From: Fulvivirga ulvae
Lineage (GTDB): Bacteria > Bacteroidota > Bacteroidia > Cytophagales > Cyclobacteriaceae
Direction: 5' to 3'
Assembly: GCF_021389975.1 (NCBI RefSeq)
Contig: NZ_CP089981.1
Location: 5,047,501 to 5,111,500, forward strand
Length of the DNA: 64,000 nucleotides
Below, in pieces: positions 16,393 to 24,468 of this stretch. The position numbers were made by a program, and so were the translations under genes. A model generated the notes under the pieces. That model was given only the letters and a program-made list of their open reading frames with translations. It searched no databases and was not told the DNA's origin. Position 1 is the stretch's first letter; each line of letters opens with the position of its first letter.

Positions 16393-18103
16393 TAAAGATT
16401 TAGATAAGCTGTTTAGGGAAGCTGCGGAGGGCTATCAGGCATCTTTTGATGAATCTGCCTGGGAAGATATGGAGCGGAAAATAGATGATGGCGGAGATGA
16501 TGGATTCTCTTACTTTAAGATATTGGGAGGTATAATAGCTATTTTGATGCTTAGCTCTGTAGCGATTTGGTGGATATCTTCAGAAAACCACCTGGCACTC
16601 ACAGGGGCTGAGGACTCACACGCAACAGCTCAGGCCGCCGGGAATATTGAAACTTCAGGTACCGGTATGGAAAACGCTTTAGGAGTAAAAAAGGAAAACA
16701 CAGTTGATGGAGCTGAGGATGCCGAAAATAGCCATCAGGATCACTTTTTAAACGAAAACGAGTCAAAGCAAAATGTTTCTGGAAATTATGACAGGGCACA
16801 ACGCTTAAGCGGGGTGAATAGTGATGATCATGAAGAAGTTTCAGGCCGCTCCGGGGCAATTTCTGAAAATGAAAACTCCTTAGACCCGTCTGGGGTAGCG
16901 AAGGTGAATACTAATGCCAAACTGGAAGAATATGCAAAGCAATCGGGTAATAGCACATTAATAACTGTAGATACCAGTTCATCTGAAAAGTTGGCAGCAA
17001 AGCGGGAAAATGATCTGGAAAGAGCGAATTATGGTGACCCGGATAGTTTCGACCGTAAACATATAAGGAAAAGTGAACACAAGGATGAAGAGAAAAGCTC
17101 CACCAACATGTATGTGAAGGCTGATGATAAAGAAATGGTGCCTGACCGGCAAAACGATGGGGAAGATTTAGTTGAGGGTGAACCTGCCGACCAGGCACCT
17201 GATAACGTAGAGGCAGCCCGCTTAACCCGGGATAAGGTTGATAAACCTTTAACTTTTGAAGATGAAGCGGTACGACTGGCTGAGAATAACCGATCAGCCG
17301 GAGACAGGAACGGTAAGAGATTAATGCCTGCCTTAGAAGAAAGCGCTGATAACTCATCTCAAAAGAATAATCAGGTATGGGTTTACAGCCCTGCATTTCT
17401 GGAAAGGATGGACTACCCTGAATATCAATATCCATACCCGGAGGAATACCGTAAGTTAAATGGTGTAGAAATACCAGACCCGGTGAGTGCCAGGAGAGAT
17501 GAGCAGGCCAGCCAAAGGGGCTTTGCAGTAGAAATGGCCTATTCACCTGACCTGACCTCTGTAGGTTATTTTAAACCAGACAGACCCGGAAGCAACTTTG
17601 GGTTGATGGGGTCATACTTTATGAATAGATGGAGCGTATCAACGGGTGCTATTTATTCACGCAAAATATATTTTAGCGAAGAAAGTTCCGGAGGTGGTTA
17701 TTATTCCGGTCCAAGCGATTTTACCAGAATAGATGGAGACTGTAGGGTCATTGATATCCCCATAAATATAAGCTATTACCTGAGCAACAATGTACATCAC
17801 GGCTTTTACCTGTCCGCCGGATTTTCCAGCTATATTATGCTCAGGGAGAATTATGACTTCCTTACCAAGTCTAATGGTACCGAAAGGGAGTGGTCAAGCG
17901 AATATGAAAATAAGAACAATCATTTTTTTAGTGTACTAAACCTATCACTGGGTTATGAAAGGCGTATAAAAAATGGATTTTTTATTCAGTTAGAACCCTT
18001 TGTCAAAGCGCCAGTCTCAGGTATAGGAGAGGGGAAGGTAGATTTGGTTTCTACCGGGGCGTTTTTAAATCTCATGTACAAGTTCAATCATAAAAATAAA
18101 TAA
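16376..18103 (+). CDS. Putative anti-sigma membrane protein with long periplasmic linker and C-terminal barrel-like domain
   Basis: 575 residues. Residues 1-45 are acidic and helical (DKDLDKLFREAAEGYQ, then FDESAWEDMERKI), a form common to the cytoplasmic part of Bacteroidota anti-sigma-like proteins. One membrane segment lies at ~46-67. Residues ~70-370 are very hydrophilic and low in hydrophobic residues, so probably disordered. Residues ~380-575 look like an outer-membrane beta-barrel domain: alternating strands such as GFAVEMAYSPD, FGLMGSYFMNRWSVSTGAIYS and FFSVLNLSLGYERR, ending with LMYKFNHKNK. Overlap with the sigma gene implies coupling. Inference: it holds the sigma factor at the membrane and reads envelope state. 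Function unproven. Confidence 0.7.
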   Translation: MSNISDKDLDKLFREAAEGYQASFDESAWEDMERKIDDGGDDGFSYFKILGGIIAILMLSSVAIWWISSENHLALTGAEDSHATAQAAGNIETSGTGMENALGVKKENTVDGAEDAENSHQDHFLNENESKQNVSGNYDRAQRLSGVNSDDHEEVSGRSGAISENENSLDPSGVAKVNTNAKLEEYAKQSGNSTLITVDTSSSEKLAAKRENDLERANYGDPDSFDRKHIRKSEHKDEEKSSTNMYVKADDKEMVPDRQNDGEDLVEGEPADQAPDNVEAARLTRDKVDKPLTFEDEAVRLAENNRSAGDRNGKRLMPALEESADNSSQKNNQVWVYSPAFLERMDYPEYQYPYPEEYRKLNGVEIPDPVSARRDEQASQRGFAVEMAYSPDLTSVGYFKPDRPGSNFGLMGSYFMNRWSVSTGAIYSRKIYFSEESSGGGYYSGPSDFTRIDGDCRVIDIPINISYYLSNNVHHGFYLSAGFSSYIMLRENYDFLTKSNGTEREWSSEYENKNNHFFSVLNLSLGYERRIKNGFFIQLEPFVKAPVSGIGEGKVDLVSTGAFLNLMYKFNHKNK

Positions 18104-18118
18104 AACAGACTTTTTAAT

Positions 18119-18934
18119 ATGGAAAGATCAATAAGGACATGTTGTGTTGCCCTTACTTTGGGACTATTATGGCTTTCAGGATGCTCGAGCGAGAAGGATC
18201 CCGCACCTGTAAATTGTGAAGACTCTAACCTGCAGGTTGAGGTGGACCAGGTACAAAATGTATCTGACTGTCTTGCGGAAGATGGAGGCGTAACTGTTTC
18301 CGCCCAGGGAGGAGAGGGAGACTTGCAGTATAGTGTCAATGGAGTGGACTTTCAGGCCTCAGAAGCATTTACAGGACTTTCTGCTGGTAATTATGTAGTA
18401 ACAGTGCGCGATGCGGGTGAATGTGAGGTGACCACCTCGTTTTCAGTAGGTGTAGAAGGATCTATTTTGGCTATTAACAATATAAATGTAACCAGTGCGG
18501 GCTGCGAATCGGAGGAAGGAGTTTTGGTTATAGATGCAGTAGGTGAAGGTCAATTGTCGTACCAGCTGGATAATGGTACTTTCCAGTCTTCCAATACTTT
18601 TAATGGATTAGCATCAGGAACTTACAGGGTGGTAGTAAGAGAGGAAGCCGGCTGCGAGGTGTTTGAGCAAGTGACCATACTTAATGGTACCAGCTATGAG
18701 CAGCAGGTGAAGGAGATCATTACCACAAATTGTGCTATTGACGGCTGCCATAATGGTAATCTGGGAGCAAACCTAAACTGGAATGATTTTACCAAAGTGA
18801 AGGAACATGCTGATGGTATAAAAAGGCTGACTCAAAATGGCAGTATGCCACCATCAACCTCAAGCCAATCCCTGACGCAGGAGGAAAAAGACCTCATTGC
18901 CTGCTGGGTAGATGACGGAGCATTAAATAACTAA
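18119..18934 (+). CDS. Lipoprotein with two SprB-like repeats and a C-terminal cytochrome-c-like heme motif
   Basis: 271 residues. The signal peptide ends in the lipobox LLWLSGCSS. Residues ~35-110 and ~115-195 are two related beta repeats (GDLQYSVNGVDFQASEAFTGL versus GQLSYQLDNGTFQSSNTFNGL), resembling the SprB/gliding-adhesin repeat. The C-terminal ~75 residues hold CAIDGCH, a C-x4-CH variant of the heme c attachment motif, then NGSMPP with a possible axial Met and EKDLIACWVDDGA, the usual end of such domains. The role could be envelope electron transfer. It sits between the anti-sigma-like gene and yceI. The x4 spacing is non-standard, so heme binding is a prediction. Confidence 0.72.
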   Translation: MERSIRTCCVALTLGLLWLSGCSSEKDPAPVNCEDSNLQVEVDQVQNVSDCLAEDGGVTVSAQGGEGDLQYSVNGVDFQASEAFTGLSAGNYVVTVRDAGECEVTTSFSVGVEGSILAINNINVTSAGCESEEGVLVIDAVGEGQLSYQLDNGTFQSSNTFNGLASGTYRVVVREEAGCEVFEQVTILNGTSYEQQVKEIITTNCAIDGCHNGNLGANLNWNDFTKVKEHADGIKRLTQNGSMPPSTSSQSLTQEEKDLIACWVDDGALNN

Positions 18935-18954
18935 ACTATAAATCAATAACAACC

Positions 18955-19491
18955 ATGAATCTAAAAGTAAATTTATTAATCGTAATACTGGGATGCAGCA
19001 TTACGGCTTATGGTCAGAAGTATAAGTCTGTTGAAAGTATGGTCAAATTCTTTTCTGAAGCTACTTTGGAAAACATTGCTGCCGATAATAAAGATGGATC
19101 AAGTGTGTTTGATGAGGAAAGCAGGCAGATAGTTTTTTCTATACCTATTACTTCATTTGTATTTGATAAATCATTGATGCAGGAACATTTCAATGAAAAT
19201 TATATGGAGTCTGAGAAATACCCGAAAGCGGTATTTAAAGGCGAGGTGGTCAACTTTGTAAAGGGTAAGACAAATCAGAAAGTGACTGCTAAAGGTGATA
19301 TGACCATCCACGGTGTAACAAGGACAATAAATGTCGATGGTATGATGGAGTATAAAGATGGCAAGTTACATCTCAATAGTGTTTTTCCAGTGCGTCTGGA
19401 GGACTACAAAGTAAAAATACCCCAGGTTCTCTGGCAAAATATTGCAGAAGAAGTGGAAGTGACCATCAACTTTATTTACCAACCAATTTAA
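18955..19491 (+). CDS. YceI-family periplasmic lipocalin-like protein
   Basis: 178 residues with signal peptide (cleavage after ITAYGQ likely). The YceI fold is recognisable by SVESMVKFFSEATLENIAADNK, FVFDKSLMQEHFNENYMESEKYPKAVFKG and GDMTIHGVTRTINVDG. Family members bind long-chain isoprenoids such as quinone precursors in a beta-barrel. It is followed 12 bases later by a DUF5777 gene. The pairing with a cytochrome-like lipoprotein fits a quinone or electron-transport role, but this is inference. Confidence 0.9.
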   Translation: MNLKVNLLIVILGCSITAYGQKYKSVESMVKFFSEATLENIAADNKDGSSVFDEESRQIVFSIPITSFVFDKSLMQEHFNENYMESEKYPKAVFKGEVVNFVKGKTNQKVTAKGDMTIHGVTRTINVDGMMEYKDGKLHLNSVFPVRLEDYKVKIPQVLWQNIAEEVEVTINFIYQPI

Positions 19492-19503
19492 GGAAGACAA
19501 ACA

Positions 19504-20400
19504 ATGAATTTCAGACTTGCATTTTATCTCTTCATAGCTGCATTTGCTATGACCATTAACCTACCGGCCATTGCTCAGGACGATTTGATGGATCTTGTTG
19601 ATGAGCCGGAAGGGAAGCAATATACCTCTGCGACATTTAAAGGCTCAAGAGTAATACTGGGGCATTCTGTGGAGACCAAGCATAAGAAAGCACTTGAATT
19701 TTTGATAAGCCACAGGTTTGGCAGGGTAAATTCCGGAGCTCATAACCTATATGGTCTTGATAATGCGAATATCAGGCTGGGGCTGGAATATGGCATTACA
19801 GATGATATCAATTTCGGTATAGGAAGGAGCTCGTTTGACAAGAGTTTTGATACCTTTCTAAAATATAAGTTCATAAAGCAGGCTTCCAACGGAGCCCCTG
19901 TAAGTGTGGTGCTGTTTAATAGCCTTGCCCTTAAAACTACACCTAAGGAAGAGGATGATCCGACCTACTCATTCAATGACAGGCTGGCTACCGTAAGCCA
20001 GCTGCTGATCGCAAGAAAGTTTAGCAGCAAACTTTCATTGCAGGTAATGCCAACCTTTATCCATAAAAACAGGGTGGAAACATTTGATGATAATGATCAG
20101 ATTGCCATTGGAGCGGGAGGACGTATTAAACTTACGCAACGGCTGGCCTTTAATGCAGAATATTATTATAGAATCAATCCGCCTGAGGGCAGCCCGTACA
20201 AAAACTCTATAGCGGTTGGTTTTGATATTGAAACAGGCGGACACGTATTTCAGTTGCACTTTACAAATTCGATCACTGCCATTGAGAGGTCATTTATTAC
20301 TGAAACCAATGATGACTTCTTTGATGGAGATATTCATTTTGGATTTAATATATCAAGAACCTTTCAGTTAGGCGAAAAGAAGAAAGAAGCAGGCTGGTAA
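19504..20400 (+). CDS. DUF5777-family beta-barrel protein
   Basis: 298 residues with a signal peptide (cleavage after LPAIAQ). The body resembles DUF5777: FLISHRFGRVNSGAHNLYGLDNANIRLGLEYGITDDINFGIGRSSFD (in pieces), regularly spaced aromatic-ended strands and a typical ending NISRTFQLG. It is probably an outer-membrane or periplasmic barrel. DUF5777 genes often accompany YceI and cytochrome-like genes in Bacteroidota, as here. Last gene of the sigma-factor operon, followed by a terminator. Confidence 0.85.
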   Translation: MNFRLAFYLFIAAFAMTINLPAIAQDDLMDLVDEPEGKQYTSATFKGSRVILGHSVETKHKKALEFLISHRFGRVNSGAHNLYGLDNANIRLGLEYGITDDINFGIGRSSFDKSFDTFLKYKFIKQASNGAPVSVVLFNSLALKTTPKEEDDPTYSFNDRLATVSQLLIARKFSSKLSLQVMPTFIHKNRVETFDDNDQIAIGAGGRIKLTQRLAFNAEYYYRINPPEGSPYKNSIAVGFDIETGGHVFQLHFTNSITAIERSFITETNDDFFDGDIHFGFNISRTFQLGEKKKEAGW

Positions 20401-20418
20401 GTTTTTATTGCAGATAAT

Positions 20419-20467
20419 AAAAACCACTCACTGGTTGCCTTAGTTAAGGCGCATTGGGTGGTTTTTT
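20419..20467 (+). terminator. Terminator of the sigma-factor operon
   Basis: AAAACCAC (20420-20427) pairs with GTGGTTTT (20458-20465), enclosing a second small stem GCCTTA/TAAGGC (20437-20450), and the sequence continues into a T tract. It ends the plus-strand operon and lies just before the convergent kinase gene. Confidence 0.75.
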
Positions 20468-21095
20468 ATTCTTTCTTATCACTGAACAACCCGTGCAGTT
20501 CCACGTCGATTTTGCTCACTATGCTGGCAAAATCTTCAGAGTTAGCCACAAAATCCATGTTATTCACATCCACGATCAATAGTTTGCCCAAATCGTAACT
20601 GCCAATCCACTCCTGATAGCGCTGATTGAGGTTTTTTAGGTAGTCGAGCCTGATAGCATTTTCGTATTCGCGGCCTCTTTTCTGGATCTGACTAACCAGT
20701 TTTGGAATATCAGCTTTCAGGTAGATCAGTAGATCCGGGGATTCCACATGCTGAATCATAGATTCAAAAAGCGTAAGATAACTGGAGTAATCGCGATCAT
20801 TGATATAGCCTGACCTGTATAGATTGTTGGCAAAAATATAGGCATCCTCGTATATGGTTCTGTCCTGGACAGTAGATTTCCAGTTTTCCCGTATTTTCTT
20901 CACTTGCGAGAATCTGCTGTTAAGAAAATAGATTTGAAGATGAAAGGCCCACCTGTGCATGTCTTCATAGAAATCTACCAGGTATGGGTTGTCCTCTACA
21001 GATTCGAGTTCGGCTTCCCATCCGTAGTGTTTGGAGAGCATTTTTGCCAGAGTTGTTTTGCCGGAGCCAATATTACCACAAATAGCGATGTGCAT
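20466..21095 (-). CDS. Deoxynucleoside kinase (deoxyadenosine/deoxyguanosine kinase-like)
   Basis: Cytoplasmic salvage enzyme of the dNK family, 209 residues. P-loop GNIGSGKTTLAKML; RWAFHLQIYFLNSRF of the substrate-binding helix; QDRTIYEDAYIF corresponding to the conserved DR(S/T) motif that contacts phosphate and base; LID region QKRGREYENAIRLDYL. It phosphorylates deoxynucleosides with ATP; the precise substrate cannot be assigned from motifs. Convergent with the sigma-factor operon. Confidence 0.9.
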   Translation of the reverse strand: MHIAICGNIGSGKTTLAKMLSKHYGWEAELESVEDNPYLVDFYEDMHRWAFHLQIYFLNSRFSQVKKIRENWKSTVQDRTIYEDAYIFANNLYRSGYINDRDYSSYLTLFESMIQHVESPDLLIYLKADIPKLVSQIQKRGREYENAIRLDYLKNLNQRYQEWIGSYDLGKLLIVDVNNMDFVANSEDFASIVSKIDVELHGLFSDKKE

Positions 21096-21154
21096 GAGAA
21101 AAAATATTTGGGAGGCAAAAGTATTACTTCAGGGGTTAAGGAAAAAATAAAAAT

Positions 21155-21229
21155 AAAAAAAGGCCGGTAACCAGCCGGCCCAAGGGCAATAACCTTATTA
21201 AAGCACCCTTATGAAGAAGTCTTTACTAT
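21155..21229 (-). ncRNA. Possible ~75-nt small RNA with terminator, minus strand
   Basis: On the minus strand a GC-rich hairpin (GGCCGG at 21175-21180 in minus reading, pairing with CCGGCC at 21162-21167) is followed by seven Ts, a clear intrinsic terminator, but no minus-strand gene precedes it. A minus-strand TACCTTTG at 21234-21241 lies about 75 bases upstream, though without a good -33 box. In between, AAGGG/CCCTT can pair. The orientation thus suggests a short RNA. The rest of 21096-21637 has only very short open frames, e.g. a 28-codon hydrophobic one at 21211-21297 and a 31-codon one at 21453-21548 on the plus strand, which I do not call as genes. Confidence 0.35.
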
Positions 21230-21637
21230 GGTTCAAAGGTATTACTAGTATTCTTATCGTACAGTTTATTTGTATTATGGATGTGTTATATGTTTAACCA
21301 TCAGATAATTTTTAGGTAAAGATTGTACCCGGGAAAGTTATTGTTACGTATGCGGCAGGAGAATATTCTTATTGCGAAAGGTGTAAACATGTTGTATTTT
21401 TATAGATGGTGAAAGTTTATAGCCATCGGTGTATTATTAAATTGTGAATAAAATGTTTGAAATCAGGATTGACAACCTTAGGAAGAGCTTTCTCCCGGAC
21501 TTGCTTACAGATATTATCTCAATTCTTATGGATCAAAAGCTGTTATAAATCAGTTGTTACGATAACTTAAGTCATTGAAAAGAGGTGCTTAAAAAGATAG
21601 TTTCGTTACAACAATTTACGGGTACTTAAAACGGGTA

Positions 21638-22102
21638 ATGGATATGGAACTACGAATGCAACTAAAAAGCGACTTTTTCAATCAAGCCAGTTGGGAACAG
21701 CTTTATATAATTACTGATCATTGGAAATCGGATCTTTGCTTTTATAATGACGAGACAAATTTCCTGAAACACCTTGTGGATAAATACACTATTTGGCTCA
21801 CACTGCCAGGCAATATTTCGCAGGTAGAGCAGGTTTCTGAAAAGCTTCATGTCTGTGAGCGATTTAAGAATGACCTTTTAGCCACTATCTCCAGGCATAT
21901 GAAACACATTAAGAACATGATGGAAAATCCTTTTGTACACGATGAGCAGGCATTCAGAGATGAGCATGCACAACTGGAAGATGATGTGGCAGACTATGTA
22001 AAAGCCCACAGAAGCCTTAAAAAGGAAATATTTGCCATTACCGAAGTGGTTGTGGAAAGCGAAAAACTACAGCATGTTTTAGGTAAAAACAATAATTTAT
22101 AG
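21638..22102 (+). CDS. Helical cytoplasmic protein of unknown function
   Basis: 154 residues, without signal or membrane segment. The composition is nearly all helical with heptad-like stretches (FKNDLLATISRHMKHIKNMM and EDDVADYVKAHRSLKKEIFAITE). I recognise no family. A second ATG at 21644 and a third at 21656 are also possible starts. It stands alone between two sparse intergenic regions, so context gives no functional hint. Confidence 0.7.
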   Translation: MDMELRMQLKSDFFNQASWEQLYIITDHWKSDLCFYNDETNFLKHLVDKYTIWLTLPGNISQVEQVSEKLHVCERFKNDLLATISRHMKHIKNMMENPFVHDEQAFRDEHAQLEDDVADYVKAHRSLKKEIFAITEVVVESEKLQHVLGKNNNL

Positions 22103-22251
22103 AATGGCAAGCAGGTTCGGTTTGAAGTTCATGCATGATGGTATGGTTTCAAAAAAGCTGATTGCCAATCATACCCCTATGCCTGAAAGTAACATCGGCT
22201 AAATTTCCGAAAAGGACTGATGCTTTCAATACACGTAACTGAGCTAAGTTT

Positions 22252-22280
22252 AATTACCAAGTACCCAAATTCTATCTTTG
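22252..22280 (+). promoter_or_regulatory. Promoter-like element in a gene-poor gap
   Basis: TTTA (22249-22252), 20 bases, then TATCTTTG (22273-22280) resembles a Bacteroidota promoter. Downstream there is only a 47-codon frame starting with TTG (22342-22485, beginning KELNDLEPKGKHVLQQY) that stops before the convergent histidine kinase. It may be a small gene or a relic; the gap 22103-22546 holds nothing else I can support. Confidence 0.3.
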
Positions 22281-22546
22281 CCTTTGAGCAGTGAGCGGTC
22301 AGCTTTTTTAATCCATTTCTTGATATTGGGAAATCAATAGTTTGAAAGAATTAAACGATTTGGAACCGAAGGGAAAGCATGTATTGCAGCAGTACATCCA
22401 GAGAATACAGATTGTTTTTTTTGCTGTTGACTTTGTGTTTCGCGTAAAACTTACACCAGCAAATGCAGCGCATGACCTCCTTTGAAAATATGTTTTTTTA
22501 CGACAACTTTATGACAATGATGTCACAATATGCACTATTACCCCTA

Positions 22547-23455
22547 TTATGCAGCTTTTGGTAAGAAAATAGTAAATGTGCTCTCTTTTCTGTAGGTGCT
22601 TCTTACCTTTATTTTACCGTTCAGTCTTTCCATGGCCATTTTGGCAATGTACAACCCCAATCCACTTCCTTTTGATGCTTCCGAGCCCCGGTAAAACATA
22701 TCAAATATCTTTTTTACCTGGATGTCATCCACTCCTATACCATTGTCTTTTATACTTACCTCTATTCCATCTTTTACTGTTTCTACGCGGGTTTCGATTT
22801 GAGGATTTTCCTTGTATGGAGCGGTAAATAGGATGGCATTCTCCATCACCTTTTCCAGCGCCAGTTCAACCAGGTAAGGGTTGGATTCATAATGCTCTAC
22901 ATCCATTTCTGATGTAAACTCCACCTTATCTATCAGGTCGTGATGGTTTTGGTACTGATTTTTAACGATTTTTTTGATCAGGGCCGGAAAATTTATGGGG
23001 GCTACCTGTAGGGGGCCTTCAATGATATTGGTCAGTTGTTCAAGGTCATGGATCAGATGATCTGCTTTTTTTGCGGATAGTTCTATATGGTTGATCGCTG
23101 TGGGTAGCTCTCCTGTGCGGAGGTATAGGTCTATGATGTTGGTGAGCCCAAGGATAGATTTTATGGGGCCTCTCAGATCATGCGAGGCTTTGTAGAAAAA
23201 TAGTCTCAGGTCCTCATTGGCGTTTTTTAATTCCCGTATCTTGTTGTTAAGGTGCCTGTTATAATGAGCACTGAGGCTGAATATGAGTAATGATGAGATA
23301 ATTACAAAAAACCATCCTTTGAACATTTGAATTTCAAGGATAGACTCTTTGTCATCAACAAAAAAGCTTACAACACTATCAGAAACTAAAATCCATAACA
23401 CACCAATAATAAAATAAATGATGGCGACTCTTGCCGAAGGTCTGATCTGGGGCAT
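22547..23455 (-). CDS. Membrane sensor histidine kinase
   Basis: 302 residues. Two N-terminal membrane helices (VAIIYFIIGVLWILVSDSVVSFF and GWFFVIISSLLIFSLSA) with a very short outside loop, so sensing is probably within the membrane or absent. The HisKA helix has FYKASHDLRGPIKSIL with the phospho-accepting His. The ATPase domain has an N box (LEKVMENAILFT), IKDNGIGVDD and GSGLGLYIAKMAM. No response regulator is adjacent. It resembles the orphan kinases with HDLRGP motifs common in Cytophagales. Confidence 0.9.
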   Translation of the reverse strand: MPQIRPSARVAIIYFIIGVLWILVSDSVVSFFVDDKESILEIQMFKGWFFVIISSLLIFSLSAHYNRHLNNKIRELKNANEDLRLFFYKASHDLRGPIKSILGLTNIIDLYLRTGELPTAINHIELSAKKADHLIHDLEQLTNIIEGPLQVAPINFPALIKKIVKNQYQNHHDLIDKVEFTSEMDVEHYESNPYLVELALEKVMENAILFTAPYKENPQIETRVETVKDGIEVSIKDNGIGVDDIQVKKIFDMFYRGSEASKGSGLGLYIAKMAMERLNGKIKVRSTYRKESTFTIFLPKAA

Positions 23456-23629
23456 TCTTAGTAACTCTTATCTTTTCGCGAAATGTAAAATTAAGAGTAC
23501 TCATAACATAAATAAGGAAATGTAATATTTAGTGGTTAAAAAAAGAATGGTGAAGGGGTATTGAAGTTTTCTTTGCAGATCATTCTAACGATAGTTAGGA
23601 ATATATTTGGGCAAGAGCACAAGTAGGCA

Positions 23630-23770
23630 CTTGCCCTAGCGCGGGGTACATTCAGCGAGTTACTGGATAAAAAGTATGGAGAAAAAGGTATTACGGGAAG
23701 AAATCGCACAAGCGAACCAAATGGTGTATCTGATGGACCAAATCAATAATGCCTCTCTAACACCAGGCCT
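23630..23770 (+). pseudogene. Possible remnant of an XRE/HigA-type antitoxin gene
   Basis: The 322-base gap after the histidine kinase contains a plus-strand frame reading GTFSELLDKKYGEKGI, closely like the N terminus of HTH antitoxins of toxin-antitoxin systems (LLDxKYGxKGT), but the similarity ends after about 16 residues and the frame soon stops. There is no HTH domain left and no toxin next to it. An inverted repeat (GGGCAAG 23609-23615 with CTTGCCC 23630-23636) lies just before. I treat it as a possible gene relic; chance resemblance cannot be excluded. Confidence 0.25.
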
Positions 23771-23777
23771 CTACTAT

Positions 23778-24089
23778 TTACCGCTTTACTTCCTCCGGCT
23801 TAAACAAACGAGCATCGGCCACAAATGTACCGAAGGGAAGGAGTGAAGCTGCCAAAGCCCAAAAGATCTTGCTAAAGCCCCATTTCAGTTCAACAGCTAC
23901 TATGACCACCCAAAGGCAGTAGGCTATGAACAATACGCCGTGAGCCATGCCTACGTATGACGTGGGTTCAGGTATGTCCATCATGTATTTGAGCGGCATA
24001 CAGATACCTAATAAAAGCAGGTAACTGATACCTTCTAAAAAGCCGAGTACTCTTAATCTGTTGATATTGGTCTTTAGCATCTGCGTCAT
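23778..24089 (-). CDS. DUF3817 integral membrane protein
   Basis: 103 residues with three hydrophobic helices. The opening RLRVLGFLEGISYLLLLG, the following MPLKYMMDIPEP and VGMAHGVLFIAY are diagnostic for DUF3817 (YdzA-like). No enzymatic function is known for the family. It stands alone, upstream of the copper cluster on the same strand, separated by a strong terminator. Confidence 0.88.
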   Translation of the reverse strand: MTQMLKTNINRLRVLGFLEGISYLLLLGICMPLKYMMDIPEPTSYVGMAHGVLFIAYCLWVVIVAVELKWGFSKIFWALAASLLPFGTFVADARLFKPEEVKR

Positions 24090-24180
24090 ATTTTGTGAAT
24101 CCTGATAAACAGGTGTAAAGATTACGTCTGGCGGTGAATTAAACCAGAGTGGGAAACAAATAATTTCATTTTTAAGAAAT

Positions 24181-24221
24181 AAAAGTCCCGGGAGTTTAAA
24201 ATTTTGTTTCCCGGGACTTTT
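24181..24221 (-). terminator. Strong terminator after the copper gene cluster
   Basis: AAAAGTCCCGGGA (24181-24193) and TCCCGGGACTTTT (24209-24221) form a 13-pair perfect stem. Its A and T flanks allow termination on either strand, but the gene ending at 24230 on the minus strand is the one it serves. Confidence 0.8.
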
Positions 24222-24229
24222 ATAGTAGG

Positions 24230-24448
24230 CTAGTGTTGAGGCTCACCCACGTAACCTGCCGTTTGTAAGGCATTTACTATTTTTTGTTGGGCATTGCTGT
24301 CCGTTGCTTCCACTGTCAGTATCTTGTCCTGGCTCTGAAGGTCCACTTCCCACTTTTTCACTTCGGGCAATTTCTCCAGTTCAGGCCTTACAGCCTCTAC
24401 ACAGCCCATACATTTGATATTTGTTTTGAATTTTATGTTCATGTTCAT
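24230..24448 (-). CDS. Heavy-metal-associated (HMA) domain protein, CopZ-like copper chaperone
   Basis: 72 residues forming one HMA ferredoxin-like fold, with the metal ligand motif C-M-G-C in KTNIKCMGCVEAV and a conserved GY near the end (LQTAGYVGEP). It lies 20 bases downstream of the Cu(I) ATPase gene on the same strand, so it should deliver Cu(I) to that pump. Cytoplasmic. The ligand pair spacing is canonical. Confidence 0.88.
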   Translation of the reverse strand: MNMNIKFKTNIKCMGCVEAVRPELEKLPEVKKWEVDLQSQDKILTVEATDSNAQQKIVNALQTAGYVGEPQH

Positions 24449-24468
24449 TGGATTTAAAATAATACAAA

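Noticed and set aside
21211..21297. 28-codon hydrophobic plus-strand frame
   Set aside because: The nearby terminator is in the minus orientation and there is no promoter or ribosome site for the frame.
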